The notes below the pieces were generated by a model. The model saw only the letters and a program-made list of their open reading frames with translations, made no database searches and had not been told where the DNA came from. Positions 23,936 to 35,858 of a stretch of 64,000 nucleotides of DNA are shown in pieces. This DNA is from Isoetes taiwanensis (lineage: Eukaryota; Streptophyta; Lycopodiopsida; Isoetales; Isoetaceae), in NCBI GenBank assembly GCA_021234155.1, contig JAJEKV010000017.1, positions 9,799,525 to 9,863,524 of the forward strand. The letters are read 5' to 3'. Numbering within the stretch: position 1 is the first letter of the stretch; each line of letters opens with the position of its first letter. The position numbers and the translations under genes were made by a program.

Positions 23936-26150
23936 CACTGCCGATACAATCTGGCTTTCTCCCTCATCGTTGTATTCTCAATTACGTGGCTACTGCATAC
24001 GAGGGAATATATTGGGCTCGGTTACAGGGTCATAGAGTGGTGTATATTTAAGCTTGATTTTGCTAAAGCTTACGATAGTATTGATTGGGATTTCTTAGAG
24101 AAGTGTCTTCTTGCTCTTGGGTTTGGGGAGCCATTTACAAGAAATGTCATGAAGCTTCATACATCAGCAAGGTCTACTGTACTTTTTCAAGGCGAACCAT
24201 CTAATATTTTTGTAGTGGGTAGAGGAATTCGACAAGGTTGCCCCTTGCTCTTCACAATTGTGGCAGAAGTATTATCCCAGCTTTTTTTTTGTGGCTACCC
24301 AGGATGGCATCATTCAAGGTCTTCCAATGGACGATGGTTCTCAAGAGATATGTAATCAATATGCCGATGGCACTTTTTTGTTCATAATTGTCGAGGCTGA
24401 AAATCTTCATAATGCTAAGCTATTGTTACATACATTCTCCTTAGCATCAGAAGTTTTTGTGGGTTGGCAAATGTGTATTGTTTTGTAGACATTGGATAGT
24501 CCCACCCCTCCCTGTATTCTGGACTATCCATGGAAGATTCTTCTGCATGGCAATACTAGAAGTTGCTTGGCATTCCTGTCAAAATTCACGTCTCTTCTTC
24601 AGATGTTTGGGATGAAATTGTTACAGTATTGCAAAAGCACTTATTTTGGTGGAACACAGCTAAACTATCCATGCCCGAAAGAACCACTGTGGCTAAATGT
24701 GTTCTTAATAATGCTCATGTCTACATGGCATCTGATCTATTAGCTGCTCAGTGTAAGATGGAGGAGATTGTGCGTATTGTTAGGAATTTTATTTGAGGTG
24801 GAAATGAAGTAGGAGCTGTGGTCAAGGTAGCTTGGAAGAAGTGCATTGAACCTAAGGCAGCTGGTGGTCTTGGAATGTTGGATTTTTACCAAAGTAAGGC
24901 GATGAAATCAAAGTTTATTTGGACGATTCTCATTGGTAAGGATGATTCTCCTGGCCTGAGGTTGCTGATGTAGTCGATTCAATATTGTCTTCCATTTCAT
25001 AAGGCTATCATTAAGCTCTCATTCCTTGGGCTTTGCTTTATCATATACATCCGTATCCTAATGCTTCTCCCTTTCTAAAGGGGTTGTTTGCTGCTTAGAA
25101 CACTGTCAGGTTCTTTTTCATTTCAATCCTGAGGCCTGTCTTCAGTGTCTACTCCATGCTGATGGATTCCTTTGCAGGACATGCTTGAGAATGTGATTCT
25201 AAGCATTGTTGTTCATCCAAAGACACAACAACGATGGATAGTAGCTGGTATAAGCACTATTGCAGCTTGGTATGGGCATGGTCATCTCATGTCATGGGAA
25301 GCATTTAGAACAAAATTCTTATTGTATAGATGGGATAGAGTAATTTGAACTCGTATTGCTGCATTATTGCCACAGGATTCTGGCCCACAAATTGAAGTAA
25401 CTGTGTGGGATTGTCATCACGGTATCAAGCCAAGGCGCTTTGTTTCTTCTGTATATAAATTGCTTCTGTATTCTGAAATCTTACCTCCATCTAATAAATG
25501 GCATCTTTAGATCCCTCAATCAAAGTGGAAAAGTGTTTGGACATGGGTATGGGATAAGTTGTTTCATCCCAAAATGGCAGTTTTGTGGTGGCAAGTGATC
25601 CATAGATGTCCCAAAGTCAACAGGCTAGTCCATAAAATTGATAATCAGATTTCAGAGCTCTGCCCTTTATGTAAGCAAAGGGTTGAGAGTATTGAGCATT
25701 GTTTTTTCTTGTGTGAGTGGCTTCGCCAGACATGGTCTTGGTTATTAACCCTGTTTGACACGTCTTGATCTAGCTAGCAAGTTCTGCTCGCTATCTATCC
25801 TGATGCATGGCACAAGTGGCGAAAACGAGCTTTTCATCTTGCGTGGCTAGCTTTTATGGTCGATCTAGAAGAAAAGAAGACTATTTATCTTTAAGGGCAT
25901 GGATACTACAGATAAGATTCTTCTTCAGTGGACAAAGAATAAAATTGTTATGGCTTATAATCGTTCTTCTCTTGATCAAGAGAAGAAAGTACTGATTTGG
26001 CATACTTACCTTCAGATTCATTGTTATGCATAGACGGGTGGTTGTGCTAAGTTAGATCAGTTTGTCCGCTGGGGTTATAATCCTAACTTTGTATTTTATG
26101 TTGTATAATTTTGATTGGTAAATAAAGCTTGTCGTCCTTCAAAAAAAAAA
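23936..26150 (+). mobile_element. L1-type LINE, RT core to poly(A)
   Basis: Continues the RT in the opposite orientation: QSGFLPHRCILN (23950), LDFAKAYDSIDWDFLE, RGIRQGCPLLFT, and YADGTFLF in place of YADD. The zf-RVT segment around 25560-25770 has ELCPLCKQRVESIEHCFFLC. An A-run at about 26141-26150 ends it. Stops and frameshifts interrupt the frame and the catalytic YADD is altered. No endonuclease is present, so the insertion is 5'-truncated as well as inverted. Confidence 0.88.
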
Positions 26151-29100
26151 CCTTAAGTCTTTCTAGAACCTAAAAGGAACCATCAACACTTTTGACCTTA
26201 CCATCTTAATCTGTAGATTGAGGACTTAAAGGTCCAATAAGCAGCCCTAAAGAGAACTGGTACAACTCTCTTTATGCCAAGACTTGGATAACAATTTTCT
26301 ACATAATACCTTGTTAGAATAGAATATCAGACTAGAATATAATTTAACTTTGTATTCAAAATATGTATGTCATATCCTAATAAAAAGATATACAACATCA
26401 TGTAGAATTCATATATTTTGTCAATGTTGACAAGCATGTCTAGATGTTGACTCTGATACATAAAATAAGTAGTTAAAACAGCTAAAATAAGTAGTAATCA
26501 TTCAAACATTACTTTTGAATACTTGTTCTAAGTCAAAGTAGAATATCATGTTGGAAAATTGCTCCGGTAGCATTTAATCCATATCCATAATCAGCATGTA
26601 ATCAACACTTTGCAGCGTTTAATCTTTGTCTTATTAAATGTATAGCCATGAGTGGAGTTGAGAAAATGCTTATCCTGCATTAAGACAGAATATCCAGGTA
26701 TAAAATTTATTCTTGCTCGATCAAGACACATGATATTATTGAATAGAATAGAATAGAATAGAGTTCAGATAACTTATCAGGATTTTGCAAATTGTGATAA
26801 CAACTAAAAGTTGTAACACCATTCTACACGAACAAAAACAAGGAGGTGGAGTCCTGGTTACCTGCAACCAAACAGACATTGGTTAGCCTAAAGAGAGTAA
26901 TAATGAGAGGGCCAACAGGTAAGCAATGAAACACCACAGTTTATCACCCTTCACCATGTTCTGTTCAAAGTGTAATAAGAGCCAAGCTCAATTAAATTGC
27001 TACATCTATGTTTCACATGTCATACTGCATCACAAATATATAGGCCAGAGGTATGACACTATGCATGGCAAATTATAAACAAAAGTAGTAATTGTGCTCC
27101 ATCAATAAATGTGGTATGTTCATATGCTGCAGACAAATTTATGTCAGCCTTGGAAATAGGCAGTAACAGAGCAAAACTAGAGCAAATCAATAGTATATTA
27201 GAGCAAATCAATAGTAAATTAGATTAAGTCAAATATCTCCCAACAAAATGTAAATAAAAAATGGCCACAACAGGCATATGGCAGTATTTTGTTCTAAAAG
27301 AGGCCATGACCATTTCATCCTTTCAAATTAACTTTACTACGAATAGAGCATAGCTTAACTATCATATCTTTGAGATAAAACCTTGTTTCCATAAAGTTTG
27401 TTGCTTCTGAGTCCAATCTATTGAAGAATGGTGTGCCAAGATTAAACTGACCTGCATTGAAGCCTTCGATCCATACAAATCGAGTTGATGTACAGTGATC
27501 CAGATTTGGCATTGAAGTATAATTTCAGAATGAATCTTAGCTTCCTCAAGCACTGTATACATAAGATGACAGTGGCAACATACATCTTTCTGATGGCTCC
27601 ATTGCCGATCTACGAGACTGATACAAAGTTACCCTTTAATCATTCTAGAACACAGAAGGTCTAGCCATGTCGAAACTGATTTTGCTTAACTAGAAGATTT
27701 TGTAGAACAAGCTTTTGATGCATAAAACAAAAATTCCGATGGGATCAAAGGCTAGAAACAGATAAATAGATCGTTGCCAATCTCCTCCTCTTCAAATCGT
27801 AGAATATGGCACTGATTAGGGTTTTCAATGCATACCCTAAAATTAAGAAATATGCCAAAATATGAACGTCCCCTTGTTGAATATATGTGGTAATAAATGT
27901 TGAAGATGCAAGCAATATACAATAGGTAAATAGATTATTGCTTTCCACGGTATAAGCCCGTTGTCGCAAGATGCATGCAACCTAATTTGTTCCAATGACA
28001 TTTGGCACTCATGCACAACAACATTGTATATAATGCATTTTAGCCTTGTCCAATGTAAAGGGAAAGAAAACCCTCAACTACGTGAATATCCAACAACATA
28101 GATTATGTAAAAAGTGGGTCCTATTGAAAGAGACACATATAATTTTTTTTTGTCAATTCCATTATCCAATATTTTCTATAGATAATATACGTCTACCAGC
28201 CATGTCACCATTAAAGGACCAAAGAAAATATGTAAATACCATTGAATAGAATGTCATACCTCATAATTTTTTCATGTAACTTCTGCATATAATGTGAAGT
28301 TTGTTTCTGTATCGTTGATGCTGTTGTGTAAGTGGATAAGGAACGTCCATTATACGTGTCTTTATAGTAGTAGGAGAAAATAGATGTCCTATACATCCAT
28401 TATCACTTGTCTTCATACTAGAATTCCATGTCTTTCTCTCATAGCAAATCCCCTTCCTAAACATCTTCTGTTTCAGTGTTATTGCCAAATCTGTCATTTC
28501 AGTTTGTTTTTTCTTGCATATAAGGATTTCTTGGCACAAATAAGTTTGATCCAGGACCTTTTGCCATGATTAAGTGCAAAGCAAGAACTCCACCTAAAGT
28601 GCAAAAACCATTAGAATGAAATCAATTTGCAAAACACCAGCCACTTACCATTAGCCAAATTCTCTGAAATCTTTACTTGATATTGCTGTTGACGTGGACC
28701 AACAGGCAAAAATTCACGTACAAAAGCTTACATATGTAATACTTATGAATTTTCAACCAAAAGGGCATAAAAAATCACAGTAAATAGGCATAGCATCAGA
28801 AAATTATGAAATCTTAATCAAAGGTGCCATTTATGTAGGGGGCGCCATGATAAAAATTTCAGATAGAAAAGTTGCCTATATGAGCAGAAGATCTCAGGTG
28901 CAAGTTAGACCAAGAAACAATTATGCAAACATATATGAAAAAAAATCAAAGAAAAAAAAGCCAAATAGCTACATATCAATATGGAAAAGAAAACAAAGTG
29001 AAAGACCCATAAACCCTAACTAAACTCTGTTCCCGGCCAAGAACTACCATAATCTAAGCCATAACACAGGTGACCGCATGCATCGACCTCCATAGCTGAG

Positions 29101-29212
29101 CTCGGATAGGGAGCCGGTTAGGCAGTTTCACATCGGCTGCCTACCAACACTGGTGGCCGCCAGTTTACAGGCAACACTAGGTTTGGAGCAGTTCTCGGCA
29201 TATCCTAAGCAT
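26151..29212. other. AT-rich intergenic DNA
   Basis: No gene recognised. Small repeats only: (GAATA)n at 26743-26763, and a 21-bp unit twice at about 27179-27221. Confidence 0.4.
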
Positions 29213-29282
29213 ATTCCAGCATACGCTTAGAATATGCTGGAAACCCACATGAGCGAGGGTTTGCCCCTCTAGGGGCAACCCA
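29213..29282. repeat. two adjacent hairpins
   Basis: The first is TTCCAGCATA / TATGCTGGAA with a 9-nt loop. The second, at 29257-29281, pairs GGGTTTGCCCCT with AGGGGCAACCC (one mismatch). No coding sequence. They could be the end of a small transposon or a LINE 3' hairpin. Confidence 0.55.
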
Positions 29283-29544
29283 AAAATAGGGAGGCAAAAT
29301 CTAATTTGAAACAAAAATTACAGGAAAAAATCTGAACCGTTGAATTAAATATAATGGAAAGACAATTAATGAAGCATGTTCTATATAAGGCTTCTGTTTT
29401 AGCCCGACTCCTAACTCTTGTAGCTCGCAGTGGATGCGTCTAGCCATAGTGAAATTAATGCCATCAAGTTCCTCTTATCGAGACTCTTCCATGAGTAGTC
29501 GTTTAGCATAGCTCTGTTGGGGTGGTACACTACACCATCATGTT

Positions 29545-29690
29545 CAAGGGAATCTTCAAGAATCTTGATGGTAAGGTGAGAGCATCTCATGAAATCTTGA
29601 AGGAATACAAAAATCTCAAGGAACCTTCATGAACTCTTGAGGAAACTCAAGAGATCCTCATGAGACCTTAGAAAATTCCAGAATATGATA
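29545..29690. repeat. degenerate 'AATCTTGAGGAA' minisatellite, left part
   Basis: Repeated imperfect motifs such as 'gaatcttcaagaatcttgatgg', 'atctcaaggaacc' and 'ctcttgagg' fill this stretch. The same pattern resumes at 31630, after the retroelement block. Confidence 0.6.
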
Positions 29691-29699
29691 GAAGAGAAT

Positions 29700-29767
29700 A
29701 GATTTTTTAACGTCCACCGGACCAAACGGCCATGGGCTCCATACAATGGGTAGAACAACCTAAAAAT
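29700..29767 (-). mobile_element. LINE family A, 3'-terminal fragment
   Basis: The minus strand reads GGTCC, then GGTGGACGTTAAAAAATC and a (TTCTA-like) tail at 29690-29702. It is interrupted on its 5' side by the TRIM element. Confidence 0.6.
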
Positions 29768-31598
29768 TTTAATGGACCTATGGGAGACTGCTCGAGTAGA
29801 TCTTGGTGTGGCTTTTCCTGATATCACCATAAGAGGGTGGGATGGATTTCCTGGATGGTTTGGCTAGTTGGATAGGCTGGGGTGGTTAAGGAACGTTACA
29901 AATGGTATCAAAGCAGGGCTCAAGTTCGAGTCTCCATGGGGCTATGTATGACCTGGATGCCATTGGACGGTATGGTCTTGCTTGGTCTTGGACACCATGG
30001 GTTGGTGTGGTTTATGGTCTTTTGATGCTCGAGGACAACTATAGTTCTAGTGGAAGAGATTGTAACGGACCTATGGGAGACCACAGAGTAGATCTTGCTG
30101 TGGCATTTTTGGTACCAGCATAAGGAAGGAAGGAAGGAAGGAAGTATATTTTAACGTCCGCGGAGGCCAAACTTGACCTATGAGACGGTACATGCAGTAC
30201 ACAAAGCAGATAAAACCACACCAAAAAGACAAATGCTACTATACAATGTGTCCCTACTACTGGGATGAAAAAACCCCCACATGGGAGGAAAAACCCTGGT
30301 AGTAGGCTCTCAGATCCCTTGTCCTATAAGGGATTCTCTGACGGTAGAGACTTGCAAAATGTAGGATGCGAGACGTGCAACCATTGGCGATGCCAGCAAT
30401 TGATGCAGCGGTGCCTCAGAGCATCTAAGATCAGCATGTGTTGCTCGGATATGCGTATATGCGGACACTCTTGCGGGCGTGGTGCTCATCCCTCTTGTCG
30501 CATGTGGCAACACCGGCATATTCTCTCATCGGGGGATTCTCTCGCCCTCCATCGTAGTCCAACGACTGTCTCAATTGCGAGATGATGGGACCCGTCCTCC
30601 GCGGAGGCAATAGCTCTCCGTTTCTTCATAGATATATGCGCTTTCAAATCTTGGTGTGGGCCATGTTCGGTGTTGGATTAACTGCGTGTGGTAGTGCTCT
30701 GTTTTAGGCTTTGCACGAAGTGGTCGCATCCCGCAGTGGTGGCAAAGCGCTCATTCGGTGTCGCCCTTTGTCCACGGGCATCGAGGCATAGCCACAATCT
30801 GGCTGGTAGTCTATAGACCCGCGTTGCGAACCACCCACGGCGGTGCTCTGCCATACCCTCCTCGGTCGTTGTGGCTCTTGTGCCAATAACAAAGCCCTGG
30901 GGGAAAGGCGTTGTGTATCCATGCTAGTGACCTTGTGGAAATATGCAAGATGTCTGCGCGCAGAAGAGAATGTTGCGAGGGCGAACCAGTCTCATATAGC
31001 AAAATCGATAAAGGCCGTGTCCTTGATACCTAGGTCGTATGTTAAGAAGGCCTTACGCACCCTCTCTAGCTTATCGGTGTTCTTGCTAATTCTTTGGACC
31101 CCATACCTCTACCCCATACAACAATCTTTGGTTCAACGAGTGCTCACGAGCAGGTGTGCTCGTGCCTTGATCACATAGGTCTAATCAGAGCGGCTATTAC
31201 GCATAGCATACAGGGCTTTCCATCCCGCGCTGACCCGTCTTTCCACACAGTCATCCCAAAACATGTTAGAGCAAAAGTCAATTCCCAGATACTTGAAGGT
31301 CCTTACAACATCCACCTTCTCTCCTCTGTAATAGAGATCTGGGATATCATGCTGCGAGGAGAGGATTGCCAGGAGCTTAATTTTCTGCAAGTTCACCGTC
31401 ATTCCTGTTGTGTCACAGAACCCACTAAGAGCGTCCAAATGCTGCTGCATACTCCTGGCTGTATGGGATAGCAAGTCTACATCGTCTGCATAGAGCAATT
31501 GCTTTATACTGTATGCATAAGAGGACGGGATGGATTTCCCATAAATATCCAGATGTTTTGGCCAGTTGGATAGGTCGGGATGGTTAAGGAATGTTACA
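29768..31598 (+). mobile_element. TRIM (terminal-repeat retrotransposon in miniature), split by a LINE
   Basis: Left LTR is 29768-29900. The right LTR is 30061-30122 plus 31521-31598, split by a LINE. LTR ends are TGTAAC...GTTACA in the right copy; the left copy starts TTTAAT by mutation. Two bases after the left LTR lies TGGTATCAAAGC (29903-29914), an initiator-Met tRNA primer binding site. A purine-rich tract TGGAAGAGA (30051-30059) precedes the right LTR. The target duplication AAAAT (29763-29767 and 31599-31603) is perfect. LTRs of about 133 bp and an internal part of only 160 bp without coding are exactly the TRIM plan, so it must have used proteins of another element. Confidence 0.88.
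30123..31513 (-). mobile_element. LINE family A, 5'-truncated copy inside the TRIM right LTR
   Basis: Target duplication GCATAAG lies on both sides (30116-30122 and 31514-31520). On the minus strand it starts in the RT with QLLYADDVDLL, then VNLQK, TFKYLGIDF and RRVSAGWKALYAMRN; past about 31181 the frame is broken. The 3' end has the GCGGACGTTAAAA terminus and a (TTCC)n tail at 30123-30144. It is inserted within the right TRIM LTR and therefore younger than the TRIM. Confidence 0.88.
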
Positions 31599-31629
31599 AA
31601 AATTACCAATTTAATGAAACTGGTATAAA

Positions 31630-31930
31630 GTTGGTCAGAGAACCTTCACAGTCAAGATAATCTCATAGAATCTTGGGAGAATGTAGTAATCTCAAGGAAT
31701 CTTGGAGAATTTGAGGGGACTTTCATGAAATCTTGAGGAATCTCTAGGATTCTTCATGTTAGCTTATGGAATATTCGCAAAATCTAAGGGAATCTCGAGA
31801 AAATATCACAGAATCTTGAGAAAATCTTGGGCAATCGAGGGAAACGTCACTATAATTATGAAACAAATTTTGAGGCATACCAAAGAGCTTTCATGGAATC
31901 AGGCAATCTCATGAGATTGAATTATGGATA
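31630..31930. repeat. degenerate 'AATCTTGAGGAA' minisatellite, right part
   Basis: Continuation of 29545-29690: 'agaatcttggga', 'ctcaaggaatcttgg', 'gaaatcttgaggaatc' and similar. The array was presumably continuous before the retroelements inserted. Confidence 0.6.
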
Positions 31931-32340
31931 GAGCTAGACACCAGGTCTTTTGCACATTGTTTTGACTTCACCACAATGATCCAGATGATGGCTTATATAA
32001 GTTGGACCCTAAAATATACAATTCTAATAAATCTTATCACGGGAATTAAAATATTCCACCCCTTTGGCTTTTCGAGGAAAAACCCTAGTGATAAGTCCTT
32101 GGCAAAAGGCTTAAACAAATGTAAGGCTGCTTGATCCTCCTATAAAAAAACCACTATGTACCTGTACATCACTAACACTAGAACATAGCATGCAAAAATG
32201 AACCTCCAAAAGTGGAGGGGTTGATCACATGTGCCATACGCCAAAATAGCATCTCCAAATAAAAAGGTTGGTCACGCATGCCACGTGACAATTACATTAA
32301 ATAATAATATAAAAGAAGGGAATCTTTGAGCTTTAATTTA
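31931..32340. other. no gene seen
   Basis: AT-rich sequence without recognisable features. Confidence 0.35.
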
Positions 32341-32568
32341 TGAAAAAGATGTTGATTTGGAGAATGTAAATATTGCTATGAAGTAATGGGCCAACCAATT
32401 TAGTGGACATGAAGTTTAGCAATTTGAGATCATGAAGTGTCTTCATATATTTAATGAAAAAGATGTTGATTTGGAGAATGTAAATATTGCTATGAAGTAA
32501 TGGGCCAACCAATTTAGTGGACATGAAGTTTAGCAATTTGAGATCATGAAGTGTCTTCATGTATTTAA
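32341..32568. repeat. 114-bp tandem duplication
   Basis: Copies 32341-32454 and 32455-32568 differ at one base, so the event is recent. Because 114 is divisible by three, a minus-strand frame stays open across both, which is not evidence of coding. Confidence 0.95.
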
Positions 32569-33036
32569 TGCACAGAACAAGGTGAGGTTCTAACCCATTT
32601 TACACTCCCGTTTGGTTCTCATGTTCTTGTGCTAACTGGAGTACCTGCATGGGAGCAATATTCTTTCAGATCTTGAGATATTGCAATTTTTGTTTAAACA
32701 TAAAACAACGAGTCTTTCAGCATTTTATAGCACTAAAGCAATCTCTGGGTTCTATCTTTAGCATTGATCCTTAAAAATTTAAAGCAGTTCGTTGATCCGA
32801 AAGTTTGACATGCATATTTAAGAATTTGAAAAACTATCCCCAATATTGCAAAAATCTCAAGTTATCCTTCCTCCTCACTTGCTTTGTTCTCCTTCCTCCT
32901 CATTTGCTTTGTAACATTACCATTCTTTTAATATATTGATGACACAGTTCTTAAAAAAAAATCTCAAGTTATCCAATTGTCTCAAAATGTCAATTGAAAT
33001 TCTTAGACCCTTATCTGCACTTTTATGTTGAAGGTT

Positions 33037-33170
33037 AACTTTTTTATTGAAGGACTTGAGTCATTTATTCATCACACACATCTTTAGACTTTTTTATTGA
33101 AGGATTTGAGTCGACTATTCATCACATACATCTCTAGTACAATACATGTATCACAAGAAACCAATCTAAA
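33037..33170 (-). mobile_element. two L1-type LINE 3' ends
   Basis: 'ttttttattgaagga-ttgagtc' occurs twice, followed by 'attcatcacatacat' and 'acaatacatgtatcacaag'. This is the reverse complement of an L1-like 3' UTR that also occurs several times at 37.1-37.4 kb. Both are extreme 5' truncations. Confidence 0.5.
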
Positions 33171-33194
33171 TCTAGGCCGCGATATCTTATGCAA

Positions 33195-33570
33195 GGAGCT
33201 GTTGCAAGTGATTAAGAAGTTATAAATTCAAAATGTTATATTGTGGAACGCATTGATTTCAGGATATGCTGAAAATGGTCACTATCTAGAAGCCTTGGAG
33301 TGTTTGGAACAGATGCAGCCTCATGGAGTGCTCCCAGATGCTATCTCGTTTGTTAGTAGCTTGAAATCTTGTAGCATCGTTGGAGCCATTGACAGTGTCC
33401 GGAGATTCATGCTAGGCTTGCTAACAGGATTTGAAAGAGATGACGTTGTTGGCAACACCTTGATATGGTTCAGTTGATGGGGCACAAGAAGTCTTTGATA
33501 GACTTCTAGTGCGAGATGTCGTGACTTGGACATGAATGATATAAGAGTATGGCACGAATCATGAAATTAA
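33195..33570 (+). pseudogene. pentatricopeptide-repeat (PLS-type PPR) fragment
   Basis: The frame includes LWNALISGYAENG, EALECLEQMQ, GVLPDAISFVSSLKSC, FERDDVVGNTLI, then after a frameshift SVDGAQEVFDRLLVRDVVTWT, followed by stops. This is about two and a half repeats of the P-L-S type found in organelle RNA-editing proteins. It has no start codon, signal or downstream domains. The wording resembles PPR families expanded in ferns and lycophytes. It is a dead gene or retrocopy fragment. Confidence 0.82.
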
Positions 33571-34495
33571 TGTGATCATTTAGTAAGGTGTAGTGGAGTT
33601 TTTCAAAGGTTTTGTTTCTTTGCTTGCATGTGGTAAGCTCGAGATGCTGAATGTTGGTTCTTTTGTGGGAGATATACGGCGAAGCGGAGGCTATAGATGC
33701 AAATGGCGATCATGAGCTTTGGAAAATGAGTGTCCGACTAGGAATGGCAACTCTGATTCACCCAAGTATTTGTTTACTTAGGAAAGAAATAAACAATCTA
33801 ACACGATTAAATGATACTTTAGTGACACCTCGTGCTATCACGTATGATGATTGGAAAGTTGAATCTATTTTGAGTATTCTCTTGTGGGGGTATTGGTAAT
33901 ACGCACATTCCAAATCAACATGTTTCAAAGTGAGCCTTCATTTCGTTATGACATCCCTTTGAGTGGGGGTGTTAGAAATATTTGGTCAGCTGGAGGATGA
34001 TTATGGAGATTCTTCTTGTTAACAAGTTCTTCCTCTTGCTGTAGACGGGTTCTTTTCAGTGTTGGGCAAATTATGGGGAACATTATAAACCAACCGGTTG
34101 GAATTGGAAATTTTTCGGTCAAGTAAGTGTATCACAGGAATTTTTCCGACAAGTTTTCTTGTGGTTTTCTATTAAGACAATAGAAAGTTCCGGCTCTAAA
34201 CACAGGATATATCCGACTGGCCAAAGTAACTGTAGAAAATTTTCCGACGGGACCTAATGATATGTTTGGCTTCTATATTTGGTACATTTTATATTGTAGA
34301 TATGGAGGAGCTCGGTATTTCTAATATAATTAAAAAATTTTACTTTAATATATACTTAGCCCAAATGTGTGTGAACACCTCCTTATTCCTGAAGTCTAAT
34401 AGTAGATTTAGAAGATGCGCTTTGGGGCCCGCGCTCCACTTAGGAGCATCAAGTAGAAAGAAGGATGGCTTTTGGCAATTTGGAGTGCGAAAAAG
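33571..34495. other. no recognised gene
   Basis: An open frame at 33651-33899 has no known domain. The sequence immediately upstream of the extra metacaspase exon shows no clear promoter element. Confidence 0.3.
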
Positions 34496-34790
34496 ATGCT
34501 GGTGAATTGCAGTCGTTGCCGGACTCCTTTGCGGCTGCCGGGAGCTGTGAAGAGCGTGCGTTGTGCACTTTGCAAAGCTGTTACAAAAGTATACCCTCCT
34601 CCTCCCACCCCTACATCCACGCCCAATCCACCATCTCCTCATGGTTCTAAGAAAGCGGTCATCTGTGGAATCACTTACAAGTATTCTCGGAGGCTCCGGC
34701 TCCAGGGTTGCATTAACGATGCCAAATGCATGCGCCACTTTCTTATCACCAAGTATCGCTTTCCTGAAGCTTCTATACTCATGCTTACAG
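34496..34790 (+). pseudogene. type I metacaspase first exon (duplicate, or alternative first exon)
   Basis: Open for 98 codons from ATG 34496 to a donor ACAG|GTAAGA at 34790/34791. It encodes the LSD1-type zinc finger (Cys 5, 8, 23, 26; RTPLRLPGA), a Pro-rich linker, then KKAVICGITYKYS, GCINDAKCMRHFLITKY and SILMLT. This matches exon 1 of the complete metacaspase at 47758, with the same phase-1 donor, but differs at many residues and has a shorter linker. No second to fifth exons follow before 47 kb, so the catalytic His and Cys are missing. Either it is a truncated duplicate kept open by chance, or it serves as an alternative first exon spliced to 49279. Confidence 0.75.
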
Positions 34791-35813
34791 GTAAGATCTC
34801 TTCTTGGATTTTTTCCCACATGGTATAATGCTATTTGTAACTCTTGTTTCCCGTAAGTTCATTAGGATCAAAGCCTGTAATTAGAAATATTAAGTATTAG
34901 CTGTCATAGCCCCTGCTCACACTTTGAATAAGTAAGCCTTGAGTTAGCTGCTCATTTTAATATGTTTGAGAACACCGAAACGTTTTTTACAAGCATTCAA
35001 ACAAGCAATTGCAGCCCTTCGTCAACAAGAACACTCGACCATTACGATGCTAGAGATAATGTGATGGATTGATAAGCTGAATTGAGTGGCTTTTGAAGCA
35101 GACAATCCATGGCAAAAGAGATTCCATACCTAAGTGAAGTCGGGTGTGGTTATTCATGCTTTTTTAAGGTTTACCGTTTCTGGCATGATTCGATTAGAAT
35201 GGAGTTCTCCAAATTCTTGATATTGGTTACCATAAAGGGTGATGACCATCTCAACTGAGTGATTATATCTTAGAAATCAGGCATCTCCTAAATTCTAGCT
35301 CCAAAGTTGTCCATTTTTCATTCATCCATAAAGGAAAAGGAATAATCTAACAATTACATTAACAATAATAATTATCAGAAAGAAATAGGCAAAGAGTTTT
35401 CATCCAAAACATCAATAATCTGGCATCTTAAAATTGTGCTTTGCTAGAGGGAGAATCTTTCCTCAAATATAGTACAATAGCAAGGAGGGTATAGCTTGTC
35501 AGATGCTTTTATTTTACTTTTGAGCATGAGTATTATTCTTCATGTTTTCATCCAATTCCAAGAAGAGGATCAATGTTCTCACCATGTTGTGACGTCTTAT
35601 ATATCTTCCTTGATGCCATAGTTAGGTTGCCCCATCGCCCAGTTCCATATCTCTCTTATGTTTGAGTTCCATATCTCCTTATGTTTGACGCTTGAAGATG
35701 AGCTCCTTAAAAACTTGGCCCTCAAGTTTTATAGCTGGGTGTTGCCCATTGAGGGCCTATAAACACCTAGTTTGTTATCCAAGTGGCCATAAATAAACAC
35801 CTAGCATATTTAT
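34791..35813. other. no further metacaspase exons seen
   Basis: AT-rich sequence searched by eye for the SGHGS and DSCHSG exon on both strands; not found. No other gene recognised. Confidence 0.45.
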
Positions 35814-35858
35814 GCCCTATTATAACAATCTCGGCCTCCACCCTTGTTATAATAGGGC
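35814..35858. repeat. perfect 15-bp inverted repeat
   Basis: GCCCTATTATAACAA (35814-35828) pairs with 35844-35858 across a 15-nt loop. Its right arm coincides with the start of the LTR-like segment that follows. Confidence 0.8.

Noticed and set aside
26743-26763. LINE (TTCTA)n tail
   Set aside because: The repeat unit fits, but the GTGGACG terminus is absent next to it; treated as a microsatellite.
32333-32560. 75-codon minus-strand frame with an internal protein repeat
   Set aside because: Produced by the 114-bp tandem duplication (a multiple of three); not a protein repeat under selection.
33651-33899. 82-codon plus-strand frame near the PPR remnant
   Set aside because: No recognisable motif and no continuity with the PPR repeats.
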